A stretch of DNA of 64,000 bases, taken from NCBI GenBank assembly GCA_016715505.1, contig JADJZY010000006.1, positions 62,001-126,000 of the forward strand, given 5' to 3'. Below the pieces are notes generated by a model. The model had not been told where the DNA came from. It worked only from the letters and a program-made list of their open reading frames with translations, and did not search any database. Source of the stretch: Bacteroidota bacterium. Lineage in GTDB: Bacteria > Bacteroidota > Bacteroidia > Chitinophagales > Chitinophagaceae. A program made the position numbers and the translations under genes. Shown here piece after piece: positions 11,810 through 21,343 of this stretch (within the stretch, counting starts at the first letter, position 1; each line of letters begins with the position of its first letter).

Positions 11810-12667
11810 TTAGGCATTGTCGCCGGTATATGAATTTACTTCATCCAATTTCATTTGCCCATTGTGTAAATCGTCTAAAAAGACAATCGCCCGCAAAGGT
11901 TGTTTGGCTTTATCGGCAATTTGAACGATGGATTGAACAAGCGGGTCTTTACAGTTACGCACAGCATTTCGCTCAGCAGAGGTTGATGTCGCATAGGTTA
12001 AAATTAAATTGGGTTTTTTTGGAGCGATATAAGCCATTAAATCAGATGCGGCTTCCATGCCCGAAAATTCATGAAATTTTTTCGACATTTCATCCGGATA
12101 AACCCGAACCATATTTTTGTAAACCGCCTGTATTGCAGGTTTGTCGTTTTTTAGCATATGAAGGCTACCATATAAGGCCCTGGTGAAATGGGAATTGACA
12201 TATTCCGCCACACCCTCATTTTTATCCTGTAACTTGTAGATATCTTCAAAATGTTGAATCAGATTTTTAAAGTATTCCGGGCTCTGTTTGCTCACCGAAA
12301 TTTCACGGGTAAATTGTTTTACATCTTCTTCCAGATAGGCCAGCGTGCTCACTTTTTTCCAATGATCCAGGGGCAGGTTTTCAATGATGATTTGTAATTC
12401 GTCCACTCGTTTGATCAATGCCTGCGTCAAAATCTTACCGCCTTCCTCATTTCCATAGATCGAAATTTCCTGATCTTTATTCCCATCTGCAGCATCTGCC
12501 TGTTGCTGTAAACGATCAATTTTATCGTGTGATAATTGTCGGTTTATGGGGACCGCTACCCAAATTTCTTTTGACTGCCAGGGATCTTTTTTGACGGAGT
12601 GGTCTTTTTGCGCCAAAGTATATTCTGCAGCAAACAAAAAAAACATCATTATCAGCGATAGCCTCAT
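11810..12667 (-). CDS. N-terminal part of the same secreted protein, ending at an in-frame TAA
   Basis: The start at 12667 gives a signal peptide (MRLSLIMMFFLF... ending TLAQ). The remaining 265 residues are mainly helical with no family I recognise, and end in SYTGDNA. The next codons after TAA (YYRQLVKQR) continue the frame into the 438-residue part. A single C-to-T change (CAA to TAA) would explain the break. Either the cell makes a truncated protein, or the stop is a sequencing error. No frame shift is involved, unlike most other damaged genes here. Confidence 0.6.
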   Translation of the reverse strand: MRLSLIMMFFLFAAEYTLAQKDHSVKKDPWQSKEIWVAVPINRQLSHDKIDRLQQQADAADGNKDQEISIYGNEEGGKILTQALIKRVDELQIIIENLPLDHWKKVSTLAYLEEDVKQFTREISVSKQSPEYFKNLIQHFEDIYKLQDKNEGVAEYVNSHFTRALYGSLHMLKNDKPAIQAVYKNMVRVYPDEMSKKFHEFSGMEAASDLMAYIAPKKPNLILTYATSTSAERNAVRNCKDPLVQSIVQIADKAKQPLRAIVFLDDLHNGQMKLDEVNSYTGDNA

Positions 12668-12813
12668 ATGTATTGTTATTTATACAAGGATGAACAAATG
12701 AGCAAGGTGTTTTGTATCATCAAAACAGTAGCTGTTTGCAACCTCTTCGCAAATATAATTCTAAGCGTAATGTGTCGTGCTTTGTTAGGCTTACTTTAAC
12801 GTACAAAAAGGGC

Positions 12814-13884
12814 CTATGCTCTTCCAACCATTTTCAGATAGGTGAAATGAGAAACGAGGGCTTGCCAAAAAGTTGGAAAAGCATGATATGTGATCCCCAA
12901 ATCCTTGCAGGTTTGTTTCACTATTTTGCTGATTTCCGGATAATGAATATGGGATATTTTTGGATACAGATGATGTTCAACCTGATAATTGAGCCCTCCA
13001 ACTAACCATGAAATTACCTTATTGTTCATCGCAAAATTAACGGTGGTTTGCACCTGATGTAAAGCCCATTCATTTTCAATTTTGCTCTTGTCATTTGGTT
13101 CCGGAAATTCCGCCTCTTCCACTGCGTGCGCCATTTGGAATACAAGAGCCAGGGTAATTCCTAACACCGCATGCATCACAAAAAAGCCCAATAATGCTTT
13201 CCAAAAGCCGAATATAAAAATCGGGATAATAAAAAATAATGTCAGGTTGACCAATTTACCCAACCAAAATTCAACATGATCGGAGGTTTTCATGGTCCGA
13301 ATTTCCGTAGTATTGATTTTCTTAGTCACTAATTTCCAGTAATCGTCAAATAAGATCCAGTTGAAAGTCGTGAAAAAATACAAGGGAATCGAATAAAGGT
13401 GCTGGTAACGATGAAACCACTTACGATCCTGATGTGGACTCAGTCGAAAAATCGGATACTTCGCAATATCATCATCCAGCCCATCGATATTCGTATAGGT
13501 GTGGTGCAAAATATTGTGTTTGATTTTCCACATGAAGGTGCTTCCACCCATCAAATCGCCTCCAACAAATGCGATGAACCGATTCGTTAGATTGTTATCG
13601 CTATAACTGCCATGGGCCGCGTCATGCATCACATTAAATCCAATGGTAGCCTGAATAAATCCCAGTAAACCGCATAAGAGCAGTGAAATCCAGGTGGCAG
13701 GTTGAATGGATAAGATGACTCCATACACCGTAAAAAGCGAAATCAGTAAGATGATGGTCTTACTGTATAGTTGCCAATTGCCACGTTGTGCAAGGTTTTT
13801 ACTTTTAAAATATTGCTCAATTCTTTCATCAAGCATATTTTTAAATGGTCGGGGATTATTAACGAAAGTAACTTTAGCAGACAT
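12814..13884 (-). CDS. Membrane fatty acid desaturase
   Basis: A 356-residue integral membrane di-iron desaturase of the acyl-lipid/acyl-CoA type. The three histidine boxes are present: HDAAH at residues 87-91, HNILHH near 127-132 and QVEHH near 311-315 (the QxxHH third box of front-end and linoleoyl-CoA-type desaturases). Hydrophobic stretches lie near residues 43-85 and 205-250. It would introduce a double bond into membrane acyl chains; the exact position cannot be told from sequence. There is no fused cytochrome b5 domain. It is a single-gene unit between divergent or convergent neighbours. Confidence 0.88.
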   Translation of the reverse strand: MSAKVTFVNNPRPFKNMLDERIEQYFKSKNLAQRGNWQLYSKTIILLISLFTVYGVILSIQPATWISLLLCGLLGFIQATIGFNVMHDAAHGSYSDNNLTNRFIAFVGGDLMGGSTFMWKIKHNILHHTYTNIDGLDDDIAKYPIFRLSPHQDRKWFHRYQHLYSIPLYFFTTFNWILFDDYWKLVTKKINTTEIRTMKTSDHVEFWLGKLVNLTLFFIIPIFIFGFWKALLGFFVMHAVLGITLALVFQMAHAVEEAEFPEPNDKSKIENEWALHQVQTTVNFAMNNKVISWLVGGLNYQVEHHLYPKISHIHYPEISKIVKQTCKDLGITYHAFPTFWQALVSHFTYLKMVGRA

Positions 13885-13930
13885 GTATCAAAATTCCCGC
13901 AAAGATGCGAAAAAATTGTCACTTGGAGGC

Positions 13931-15733
13931 TTATTCCATTTGAATTTTGGTGCTAAAAAGATGATTCTTGTCATCCCGGATTTGTAAAATCATCACTGAA
14001 TTTGTCGGCTTCCGCTCCGGTCTTATCTGCCATTCGGTTTGAGCTTCGGCTAAAGAACCGGACCACACCACCTTTCCATCCAGTTCAATGAGTCGACAAT
14101 CATAGCGGCCTGAAGTTCTTATACGAATATGAATGGATTCTTTGCCGGGATTCGGGAAAATTTCCGGAATATCGCCTGTCCATTCCAAATCATGGATGCT
14201 GGTAGGGGTCTTTCGGAAAATGAAAGTATCACTGAAGCAGCCAGTGACATCAGAAACAGTTAATATCGTATCACGCGGGATATATAAGGTCAAATTTCTA
14301 GTGGTATCACCTGTCGACCATAAATAATTTCCACGTGGCCAGCTGGCGTTTAAATTAAGTGTGATGGGATATTGAACAAATAAGGTGTCTTTACGGTTGA
14401 CATGTTTGCTGAGTGTAAATAAATCCTTGACGACTATGTTGTTATCGGTGCTCACCCAAAATGCCCTCAGCTGATGATCATCCACATCCATCAATAAGGA
14501 TCCATTGTCGAGATAGTTCGAATAATACATGGCATTATGTGGCCATGCTGCCTGTGGCGACTGCGGAACTGCTCCACCGGAACCAATTACAGCATATATG
14601 GTAAAGGAGTCGCGGGTATTTTTGATATATCCACAATGCATATCCAATGAACCACTTCCCATTTGTTTGCGATGTAAATTCGAATCATATGTGCCTTCCA
14701 AACCATAATGTCCTTTCAGTGGTACACTCCTTTGGTATGAATGACAATGCCCATTCAATACTAAATCAACATTGAATCGCTCCAAAACAGGGTTTAGTTT
14801 TTGCCGAAGATCTGATAAATCGGTTTCTAAATCACTGTTATGGGTACCCATACAATAAGGTGGATGATGAAATGAAACAATGGTCCAAGGAAGCGTATTG
14901 GCGGCTAAATCAGCCTTTAGCCAGGTAATTTGCGGAGATAAAATGGTGTCTGATAATCCTACATAACCGCTCTGTACTTGATCCAATCCATATGAGTCGA
15001 GATTGACAAAATGGATATTGCCATGATTCCACGAATAATATCTTTCTGTAGATGAAGCAACACCGCCGCATTCTGCAAATTGGGGTAAACTAAATATATT
15101 TAAATACGGAATTTGATGATTGGTTCTTAAATTGTAATCGTTGGCATAGTCATGGTTACCTACCACCGGCCATAACACTGTATTCTTTAAAAAAGGTTCC
15201 TGATAGTAATTAAAAAAACCCATCTGATAATCCATTTCGGTACCATTGGGATAAGCGATATCTCCGAGAATTAACCAAGCATCAATCGGTTTTTGAAGAT
15301 GAAAAGGTTTGATGGAATTAATCACCGCTACTTGCTGTAAACTTTGTTTGCCAAGATCACCAACGGCCCAGATTCTGACAGGTTCAGTATTCGGGCTTCC
15401 TGCCAATGGGAGTGTTTTGAAAAAATAATTGGAATCTCCGGCCAATACTTGATTAATTGTGCCAATCTGGTAGTGATATTTCGTTCCAGCTTGTAAATTA
15501 TTGAGTTGAATGACATGGTTGGTTTTTAAACCAAGCTCTGTAGTGCTTTGATTAAGGATACCTCCCGTGCCGTATTCAACATTGGATGTGACTGGGATAT
15601 CAGTTTGCCAGTGAATCAGGATGCTATTCGATGTTGCCTGGGTCAAATAAGGTCCTCTTAAAATCATTTGTGCCCAAAGTTTTGTAGCACCAAATAGAAT
15701 CAAAAGGGAACATAAAAAGGTTCGGCTCAGCAT
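13931..15733 (-). CDS. Secreted purple-acid-phosphatase-like metallophosphoesterase with T9SS sorting domain
   Basis: The signal peptide is MLSRTFLCSLL... ending LWAQ. Residues about 25-110 form the fibronectin-like N-terminal domain typical of purple acid phosphatases (RGPYLTQ, WQTD, YHYQIG). The catalytic metallophosphoesterase domain follows with AVGDLG, LGDIAYPNG, VVGNHDYA, FHHPPYC and GHCHSYQR, which supply the metal ligands. The C-terminus is a T9SS sorting domain (EIFPNPGKESIHIRI). It probably hydrolyses phosphate esters outside the cell or at its surface. The substrate is not determined. It ends 47 bases before the desaturase gene on the same strand. Confidence 0.88.
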   Translation of the reverse strand: MLSRTFLCSLLILFGATKLWAQMILRGPYLTQATSNSILIHWQTDIPVTSNVEYGTGGILNQSTTELGLKTNHVIQLNNLQAGTKYHYQIGTINQVLAGDSNYFFKTLPLAGSPNTEPVRIWAVGDLGKQSLQQVAVINSIKPFHLQKPIDAWLILGDIAYPNGTEMDYQMGFFNYYQEPFLKNTVLWPVVGNHDYANDYNLRTNHQIPYLNIFSLPQFAECGGVASSTERYYSWNHGNIHFVNLDSYGLDQVQSGYVGLSDTILSPQITWLKADLAANTLPWTIVSFHHPPYCMGTHNSDLETDLSDLRQKLNPVLERFNVDLVLNGHCHSYQRSVPLKGHYGLEGTYDSNLHRKQMGSGSLDMHCGYIKNTRDSFTIYAVIGSGGAVPQSPQAAWPHNAMYYSNYLDNGSLLMDVDDHQLRAFWVSTDNNIVVKDLFTLSKHVNRKDTLFVQYPITLNLNASWPRGNYLWSTGDTTRNLTLYIPRDTILTVSDVTGCFSDTFIFRKTPTSIHDLEWTGDIPEIFPNPGKESIHIRIRTSGRYDCRLIELDGKVVWSGSLAEAQTEWQIRPERKPTNSVMILQIRDDKNHLFSTKIQME

Positions 15734-16035
15734 TCGAGAATAGGTTTAATGAGGTATTCATGGATGAGTTCCTCCAAATGGTAACGAAGTTGTTGCATGA
15801 TTCACGCAATTTGTGTGAACTTTGGTGGATGAATCTTGTCAAGAACGATTCAACAAAGATATGGATTGCTAGCGTTTTTCATTTTAGTTTCGTCTTGTTT
15901 TCGCTGAAGCGATTGAAGGAATGGACCAGGGTGAAAAACCTTTCTCATGTTGATGAATGGTAAGTTCTTTAATCTGCACCTACCAGCATTCATTTTTTTA
16001 TTTTGCAGAATTTGAACCATAAATATATTTACATC
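15734..16035. other. Intergenic region between divergent genes
   Basis: About 300 bases between the phosphatase start (minus strand) and the barrel gene start (plus strand). It must hold promoters for both. I see no clear gene: short open frames on both strands lack coding character. There is no repeat or strong hairpin. Confidence 0.5.
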
Positions 16036-16693
16036 ATGAAAAGCGCCTTTTATTATTTCTGTTTTTCTACTCACGCAAGGATTGGTCTTCGCTCAAACCG
16101 AAACAGCACCTAAATCCATTCAAAAAGGAAATTTTACCTTGAGCGCGGGTTATGGCGTTCCGAGTATTTTAAGGGCTTATCTCAAATACAATACTTCTCG
16201 AACGGAGTATACCGTAAAAGGATGGGGGCCCTATATGTTGAAACTGGATTATATGTTGAATCATCGATTCAGTATTGGGTTGAATGCAACGTATAGTTTT
16301 TCAAGACTCTCCTGGATGGATGGTGGCTGGGATACAAGCATCCACGCCTTACGTCCCTATGAATATGGCATAGAAGCCGAGGAAATATCCGTTTCGCTAA
16401 GAGGCAATTATCATTTCCTGGTTCGAAAAAGAATTGATGCATATGCGGGTTTAGGATTCGGATATGGTCGTTTTTCACTAGGAACTTATACTGAAGCACC
16501 GGTAAACCAATTTTCTGTGGCCTATGAATTCCCCAAACCCCTTGCGCTTGAAGCAACCCTTGGTATGCGTTATTATATCCGACCCTGGATTGGATTGTAT
16601 ACGGAGTTGGGATTGGGTAAAAGTTGGATTTTGTTTCGTAAAAAGTTCCTCCCCGAGTCTTTAATTCAATTTGGATTAAATTTCAAGATATAA
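16036..16693 (+). CDS. Small outer-membrane beta-barrel protein (frameshift in signal peptide)
   Basis: The ATG at 16036 is followed by a one-base shift near 16051. Removing one T from the run there gives MKSAFIISVFLL... ending LVFAQ, a good signal peptide that joins the downstream frame without a stop. The mature part (about 190 residues) has alternating beta strands and ends ESLIQFGLNFKI, a typical barrel C-terminus with a terminal aromatic/hydrophobic strand. It resembles the OmpA-like or porin-family small barrels of Bacteroidota. No specific function can be given. Confidence 0.7.
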
Positions 16694-16696
16694 AAA

Positions 16697-16732
16697 AAGT
16701 CCTCCATTTCGGAGGACTTCAATTTTTTATTG
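16697..16732 (+). terminator. Bidirectional terminator
   Basis: A 9-bp stem (16697-16705 pairing with 16711-16719) with runs of A on the left and T on the right. It can stop both the plus-strand barrel gene and the minus-strand lipoprotein gene at 16738. Confidence 0.8.
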
Positions 16733-16737
16733 AATCT

Positions 16738-17319
16738 TTATTGAGGCTTTTTCGCCGTAATACGAAACTTGAAATTTGTAATGAAAGTGGTATTTGCTGC
16801 CATCGCTTCATTCACACGGGTATTGAAGTTTAAGGTCACTTGCATGTATTCGTTATTAAAATAATCTTTAAAGTCTTTGTTCTCGATGTCCATTTCTACG
16901 CTTTTGGCATTCAGCGGTATTCCTTTTTTATGGGCCACCAATAAGGGATTGCTTCCTCCATAAGCATCCACCAGAACTTTCACAGAGTCATCTGCAAAAT
17001 TTAGAGTTTGGCTGGTATTATTATCAATCACAACATTCATCATCACAGGTGTTACTGAAATGATGTCATTCTTTGTAAATCCATAAGGGGCAATGTACTG
17101 ATCAACCAAAGTCGCAAAGGTATCCGTAATATTTACCGGCACAGAAAATGGCAAAGCCGGAATCGCATCCGTCAGGGTTTTTGATTTTGTATAAGGAATA
17201 TCCACGACAATGTTTTCACTATTGGTACTGGGAGGGGTGGTTGTGCTTTTCTTTTTACAGGAAAATGCACCAATCACCAAAACAAAGAGAATGAGGGTTT
17301 TTGAAATACTTGAGTACAT
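16738..17319 (-). CDS. Hypothetical lipoprotein
   Basis: A 193-residue protein with a lipoprotein signal (MYSSISKTLILFVLVIGAFSC), Cys about residue 21, followed by a Lys/Ser/Thr linker. The rest is predicted beta-rich with no family I recognise. No neighbour suggests a role. It shares an upstream region of about 180 bases with the divergent gene at 17498. Confidence 0.7.
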   Translation of the reverse strand: MYSSISKTLILFVLVIGAFSCKKKSTTTPPSTNSENIVVDIPYTKSKTLTDAIPALPFSVPVNITDTFATLVDQYIAPYGFTKNDIISVTPVMMNVVIDNNTSQTLNFADDSVKVLVDAYGGSNPLLVAHKKGIPLNAKSVEMDIENKDFKDYFNNEYMQVTLNFNTRVNEAMAANTTFITNFKFRITAKKPQ

Positions 17320-17394
17320 GTTGTTCGTTTAATTTTGCTAAAATAGGGTTTAATTTCACAAGCATCGAATAATTTGTAAACAGAAATTCGACTT

Positions 17395-17429
17395 TTGTTA
17401 CTCTTATGACGTTGGATTGTATATATTTG
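17395..17429 (+). promoter_or_regulatory. Putative Bacteroidota promoter for the 17498 gene
   Basis: TTG at 17395-17397 and TATATTTG at 17422-17429 (spacing 24) match the Bacteroidota pattern TTG ... TAnnTTTG. The leader would be about 60 bases. Confidence 0.45.
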
Positions 17430-17497
17430 TTAGCCAAACTCAGTTTTTCATTCGGTTGTTGGAACATCCTTCGCCGGATTCTGTAAATTTTAGTGAC

Positions 17498-18045
17498 ATG
17501 AAAAAATACTTCATCGCCGGTTTTCTGCTTTTGGGCCTTTCAACAGCCCGCGCTCAGGAGATATATACCATGGGATATGAAAAGGCCACCATTGACGTGG
17601 TCGACGGGAATTTATTTTCAAAATTCGAGTTTCCCGGCCAGCCTGCGGTTTGCGGTATTCATGATGTCAGTTCTAAAACATTTTACACCTGCGATTACAA
17701 AACATATCGTTATGTAGATGCAGATTACGTGAGAGAAGGCGATGAGAAATGTTGTGATGTGGTTGATTTTGACCCTAAAAAATATTACGGCACACTCACA
17801 TTTAGTGGTGTGATCGAACACGTTGAATGGGATAGTATGGTCGTTTATTTCCGAACCGATAAAGCAAAATTGCGTATTGAGGTGGATGAAAGAGAAATTG
17901 ATGCACTCTATGAAAAGTTCTATAAGAGAAATCATTTGGGAAAAGTTCATCTGATTCTTCGTTTGAATACGTATGATACACCCAATGAGAATGTCATCTC
18001 CTATAATAAAAACACGGAGTATATTCCTAAACCGACCCGAACGTT
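17498..18045 (+). CDS. Secreted protein of unknown function, 3' end fused into tsaD
   Basis: The start at 17498 gives a signal peptide (MKKYFIAGFLLL... ending ARAQ); an in-frame GTG/ATG extension to 17417 is not needed. The mature part has about 160 residues, with cysteines near residues 47, 58 and 84-85, and no family I recognise. The frame does not end here: near 18046 it runs straight into residues that match TsaD. The native C-terminus and stop codon are therefore missing, and the protein as written would be a chimera. Confidence 0.55.
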
Positions 18046-18882
18046 TACAATTGTGCAAGAAGCAATGAATCAATCAGGAATCGCACTCGAAAATCTGAAT
18101 GCCATTGCTTATACGCAAGCGCCCGGACTGATCGGCGCCTTACTCGTAGGTTCTACTTTTGCAAAAGGCTTAGCGTGGTCGCTCAATATTCCAACGCTGG
18201 CGATTCATCATATGAAGGCCCATGTTTTGGCCAACCTCATCGAAAAGCCCGATATTTCTTTCCCTTTCTTTGTTTGACCGTTTCCGGAGGACATACCCAA
18301 ATCGTGAAAGTTGATAGTCCATACGAGTTAAAAGTTATAGGAGAAACCATTGATGATGCAGCTGGGGAGGCTTTTGATAAATCAGCTAAAATGCTCGGAT
18401 TGCCATATCCTGGCGGACCGCTCATTGATCATCATGCATCCAATGGAGACCCCAAACGATTTGTTTTTGCCAAACCGCAAATAGAGGGTCTTAACTTCAG
18501 TTTTTCGGGTGTCAAAACATCGATCCTCTATTTTCTACAAGCTGAACTTAAAAAGGACGATCAATTTATTACGAATAATCTCAACGATCTTTGTGCCAGC
18601 ATACAATATACCATTGTACAAATCCTTATCAGTAAATTAAAAAAAGCAGTCAAGGAAACAGGTATTCAAACAATTACCATGGCTGGCGGTGTGAGTGCCA
18701 ACAAAGGCTTGCGCAGTGCTTTAACACAAGAAGCGCAAAAACAACATTGGCAACTTCATATCCCATCTTTTGAATATTGCACCGATAATGCCGCCATGAT
18801 CGCTATGGCCGCACATTATGCATATTTGAACGAAGAATTTGCGAGTGATGCGCAAAGTGCAAATGCCCGTGGGTCTTTCTAG
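18046..18882 (+). pseudogene. tsaD: TsaD (tRNA N6-threonylcarbamoyladenosine transferase) without its N-terminal part, and frameshifted
   Basis: TsaD-like sequence begins abruptly near 18046 (IVQEAMNQSG, AIAYTQAPGLIGALLVGS, IHHMKAH with the metal-binding histidines), shifts frame near 18268-18270 (one T missing in CCTTTCTTTG), and continues as CLTVSGGHTQIV, AAGEAFDKSAKMLG, FSGVKTS, GGVSANKGLR and the C-terminal YCTDNAAMI. About the first 70 residues, including the GIESSCD-type ATP-site segment, are absent and replaced by an unrelated secreted protein. TsaD makes the t6A modification of ANN-decoding tRNAs and is normally essential, so a mis-join in the assembly or a second intact copy elsewhere is likely. 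Confidence 0.85.
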
Positions 18883-18976
18883 CCACAATGAATCCAATTC
18901 TCTTATTGATTGATTAACCGAATTCATTTTGTATAATCTCTAATCAGACCAAATCGCGTTGAAGAAGAATAAAAAA

Positions 18977-19008
18977 ACAAAGCAGTTACTTTTGTGTAAC
19001 TGCTTTGT
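18977..19008. terminator. Bidirectional terminator between tsaD and recA
   Basis: A perfect 13-bp stem (18977-18989 pairing with 18996-19008) with a 6-base loop, A-rich on the left and T-rich on the right. It lies between the converging tsaD and recA genes. Confidence 0.8.
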
Positions 19009-19036
19009 TCATTTTGAGCTATGATTTTTGGATAGA

Positions 19037-20052
19037 TTAAGCGGCCTTGTCTGCTTCAATTTTGGCGATAATTTTCGCTTCAATTTCGTCAGCCATTTCA
19101 GGATTATCCATTAAAATTTGTTTGACGGAATCACGGCCCTGACCTAACTTATTGGTATCATAACTGTACCAACTACCACTTTTTTGAATGATACCATGGT
19201 CAACGCCTAAGTCAATGATTTCGCCTGTTTTACTAATGCCTTCTCCGAAAATGATATCAAACTCAGCCTGACGGAATGGCGGCGCAACTTTATTTTTCAC
19301 CACTTTCACACGAGCGCGGTTTCCGATGGCTTCATCTCCATCTTTAATTTGACTAATGCGGCGGATGTCAATTCTGACCGAAGCATAGAATTTTAAGGCA
19401 TTACCACCTGTCGTTGTTTCAGGATTACCAAACATGACGCCAATTTTTTCACGTAATTGATTGATAAAAATGCAACAACAACCTGTTCTTGAAATCGTAG
19501 CAGTAAGTTTTCTCAGCGCCTGACTCATCAAACGAGCCTGAAGTCCCATTTTACTATCTCCCATCTCGCCTTCCAATTCACCTTTGGGCACCAGGGCGGC
19601 AACAGAGTCAATCACCACCAGGTCAATAGCACCGGAAGAAAGTAAACGATCGGCAATTTCTAATGCCTGCTCCCCATAATCCGGTTGAGAAATGAGCAGA
19701 TTGTCAATGTCCACACCTAATTTTTTCGCATAGGATGCATCAAACGCATGTTCCGCATCAATAAAGGCACAAATGCCTCCTTTCTTTTGCGCCTCTGCAA
19801 TGGCATGGGTCGCAATGGTTGTTTACCTGAAGATTCCGGTCCGTAAATTTCAACGATACGACCTCTCGGAAATCCTCCTATTCCTAACGCCAGATTAACG
19901 CCCAAAGAACCTGTAGAAATACTGTCCATTTCCACGACTTCTTTGTCTCCCAATTTCATCACTGATCCTTTTCCATAATCTTTATCGATTTTTTCCATTG
20001 TTAGCTTGAGGGCCTTCAATTTTTCATTGTCCATTGTTGCTGATGCTGCCAT
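19037..20052 (-). CDS. recA: RecA recombinase (one-base frameshift inside Walker A)
   Basis: The ATG at 20050-20052 begins MAASATMDNEKLKALK. The N-terminal frame reads GRIVEIYGPESSGK and then goes wrong; the other frame continues with AFIDAEHAFDASYAKKLGVD, VVIDSVAALVPK (Walker B), QALRKLTA, INQLREKIGVMFGNPETTTGG and the acidic C-terminus. Adding one base to the plus-strand TTT run at 19822-19824 restores GPESSGKTT, the ATP-binding P-loop. RecA is the strand-exchange and SOS-response protein. A defect in this exact place would be lethal to its function, so a sequencing indel is the likely cause. It is a single-gene unit. Confidence 0.95.
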
Positions 20053-20370
20053 TTTACTGTGTTTTAAACAAATGTATTAATTAATGTTATTTCTAGCTTT
20101 GGTGTTGATAAGTTTATCCGCGGACCGGAGTTCCAGTGATTCACCGGAACCCGGAACGGACATACTAACCTTAATTCAGTGCAAACATAGCGTAGGTGAT
20201 ACGTAAGGAGTTTACGCACTAAATATTCCTGTAAAATTATTTTTTGTACGGCTATTTGATGGACTGATTGAGTCAAATCTAAAATTTCTGTTTAAACCTT
20301 CAATTTTGAGCGCTTAATCAGCTTTTAGGATGTTTAAAGGGCAAAAGTTATCGCTACTTTTTTGATGAAC
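20053..20370. other. recA-rsmI intergenic region
   Basis: It holds the putative recA -7 box and an imperfect GC-rich hairpin (20125-20134 pairing with 20146-20154, one bulged base) about 50 bases upstream of it. The hairpin has no T tract, so it could be a weak terminator for rsmI or an operator. No gene is seen. Confidence 0.4.
20069..20076 (-). promoter_or_regulatory. Putative -7 box for recA
   Basis: On the minus strand TACATTTG fits the Bacteroidota -7 box TAnnTTTG, 16 bases upstream of the recA start codon. No matching TTG is evident upstream at the usual distance, so this is tentative. No LexA-type operator was recognised. Confidence 0.4.
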
Positions 20371-21036
20371 CTATTTCCCGTGTATGACCACAACAATTTC
20401 TCCTTTTGGTGGATGGGCTTCATAATACGTATATACCTCAGACAATGGACCAATTTGATGTTCTTCAAATTTTTTACTCAACTCCCGGCATACACAAACC
20501 GGGCGTTCGGGACCAAAATAATTCTGTAATTCCAAAAGGGTTTTCACCAATCGATGCGGGCTTTCATAAAATACGATACATCGGGTTTCTTCAGCCAATT
20601 GAGTCAATAAAGTATGTCGACCTTTTTTCGGAGGTAAAAATCCCTCAAAGACAAACCGATTAATCGGAAATCCACTGACCACCAAAGCGGGTACAAAGGC
20701 CGTTGCACCGGGCAGGCATTCCACCGGAATATTTTCCTGCACACAAGCCCGAACAAGCAAAAATCCCGGATCAGAAATGGCCGGGGTACCCGCATCACTG
20801 ATCAAAGCCAATTGTTTTCCCGACTTTAATTCCTCAATCAGTTTGGGAAGTATTTTATGTTCATTATGTAAATGGTTGCTCCAAACTGGTTTCTGAATCT
20901 GATAATGCTGCAACAGAATACCACTTGTTCGGGTATCTTCGGCCAGGATTAAATCAACAGACTTTAAAATTTCGATAGCTCGAAAGGTCATATCCCCAAG
21001 GTTTCCAATGGGTGTCGGAATAATATAAAGTTTCAT
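20371..21036 (-). CDS. rsmI: 16S rRNA (cytidine1402-2'-O)-methyltransferase RsmI
   Basis: A 221-residue protein of the SAM-dependent tetrapyrrole-methylase fold. It starts MKLYIIPTPIGNLGD, the RsmI signature, followed by AEDTRTSG, ALISDAGTPAISDPG, CLPGATAFVPALVVSG and FYESPHRL, all typical of the family. It methylates the ribose of C1402 in the ribosomal decoding centre. The length is slightly short of the usual 230-280 because the C-terminal extension is lacking, which is common in Bacteroidota. Confidence 0.95.
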   Translation of the reverse strand: MKLYIIPTPIGNLGDMTFRAIEILKSVDLILAEDTRTSGILLQHYQIQKPVWSNHLHNEHKILPKLIEELKSGKQLALISDAGTPAISDPGFLLVRACVQENIPVECLPGATAFVPALVVSGFPINRFVFEGFLPPKKGRHTLLTQLAEETRCIVFYESPHRLVKTLLELQNYFGPERPVCVCRELSKKFEEHQIGPLSEVYTYYEAHPPKGEIVVVIHGK

Positions 21037-21343
21037 GCCCCTTAAAATCTAATTGTTGTGAGTGACCATAAAAAGCGCCAAGATACAGCTTCCTGAAAAG
21101 AATATGAAAGTCAGTCAGATTTACCTCAATCATCAATGCTGTGATATTAGGATGCTGGGGTTATCAATAAGCAATGTGAACTGTTTTGAAATAAATTAAT
21201 TCTCATGGATGAATTCTATCACCAATGCTTGTAATAGGGGACAACCAGACTATTTTTCGTACTATAGATTGGAAGAAAAATTTTAAAAATCACTTTCTTT
21301 TTCTCCTTCATTTTTTGATGCGTTTTTCCTAACTTTACGCAAG
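21037..21343. other. Intergenic region between rsmI and rsh
   Basis: About 300 bases between divergent genes. The bases before rsh include TAACTTTA (21330-21337), a near match to a -7 box that would give a very short leader. I see no gene, hairpin or repeat. Confidence 0.35.

Noticed and set aside
11830..12186. Plus-strand open frame inside the split secreted protein
   Set aside because: It has no signal, family or start signal and is antisense to a gene with a good signal peptide.
15760..15963. Small plus-strand open frame before the barrel gene
   Set aside because: It has no recognisable features and lies in the divergent promoter region.
17417..17497. N-terminal extension of the secreted protein before tsaD
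   Set aside because: The signal peptide begins at 17498 and the upstream part covers the putative promoter.
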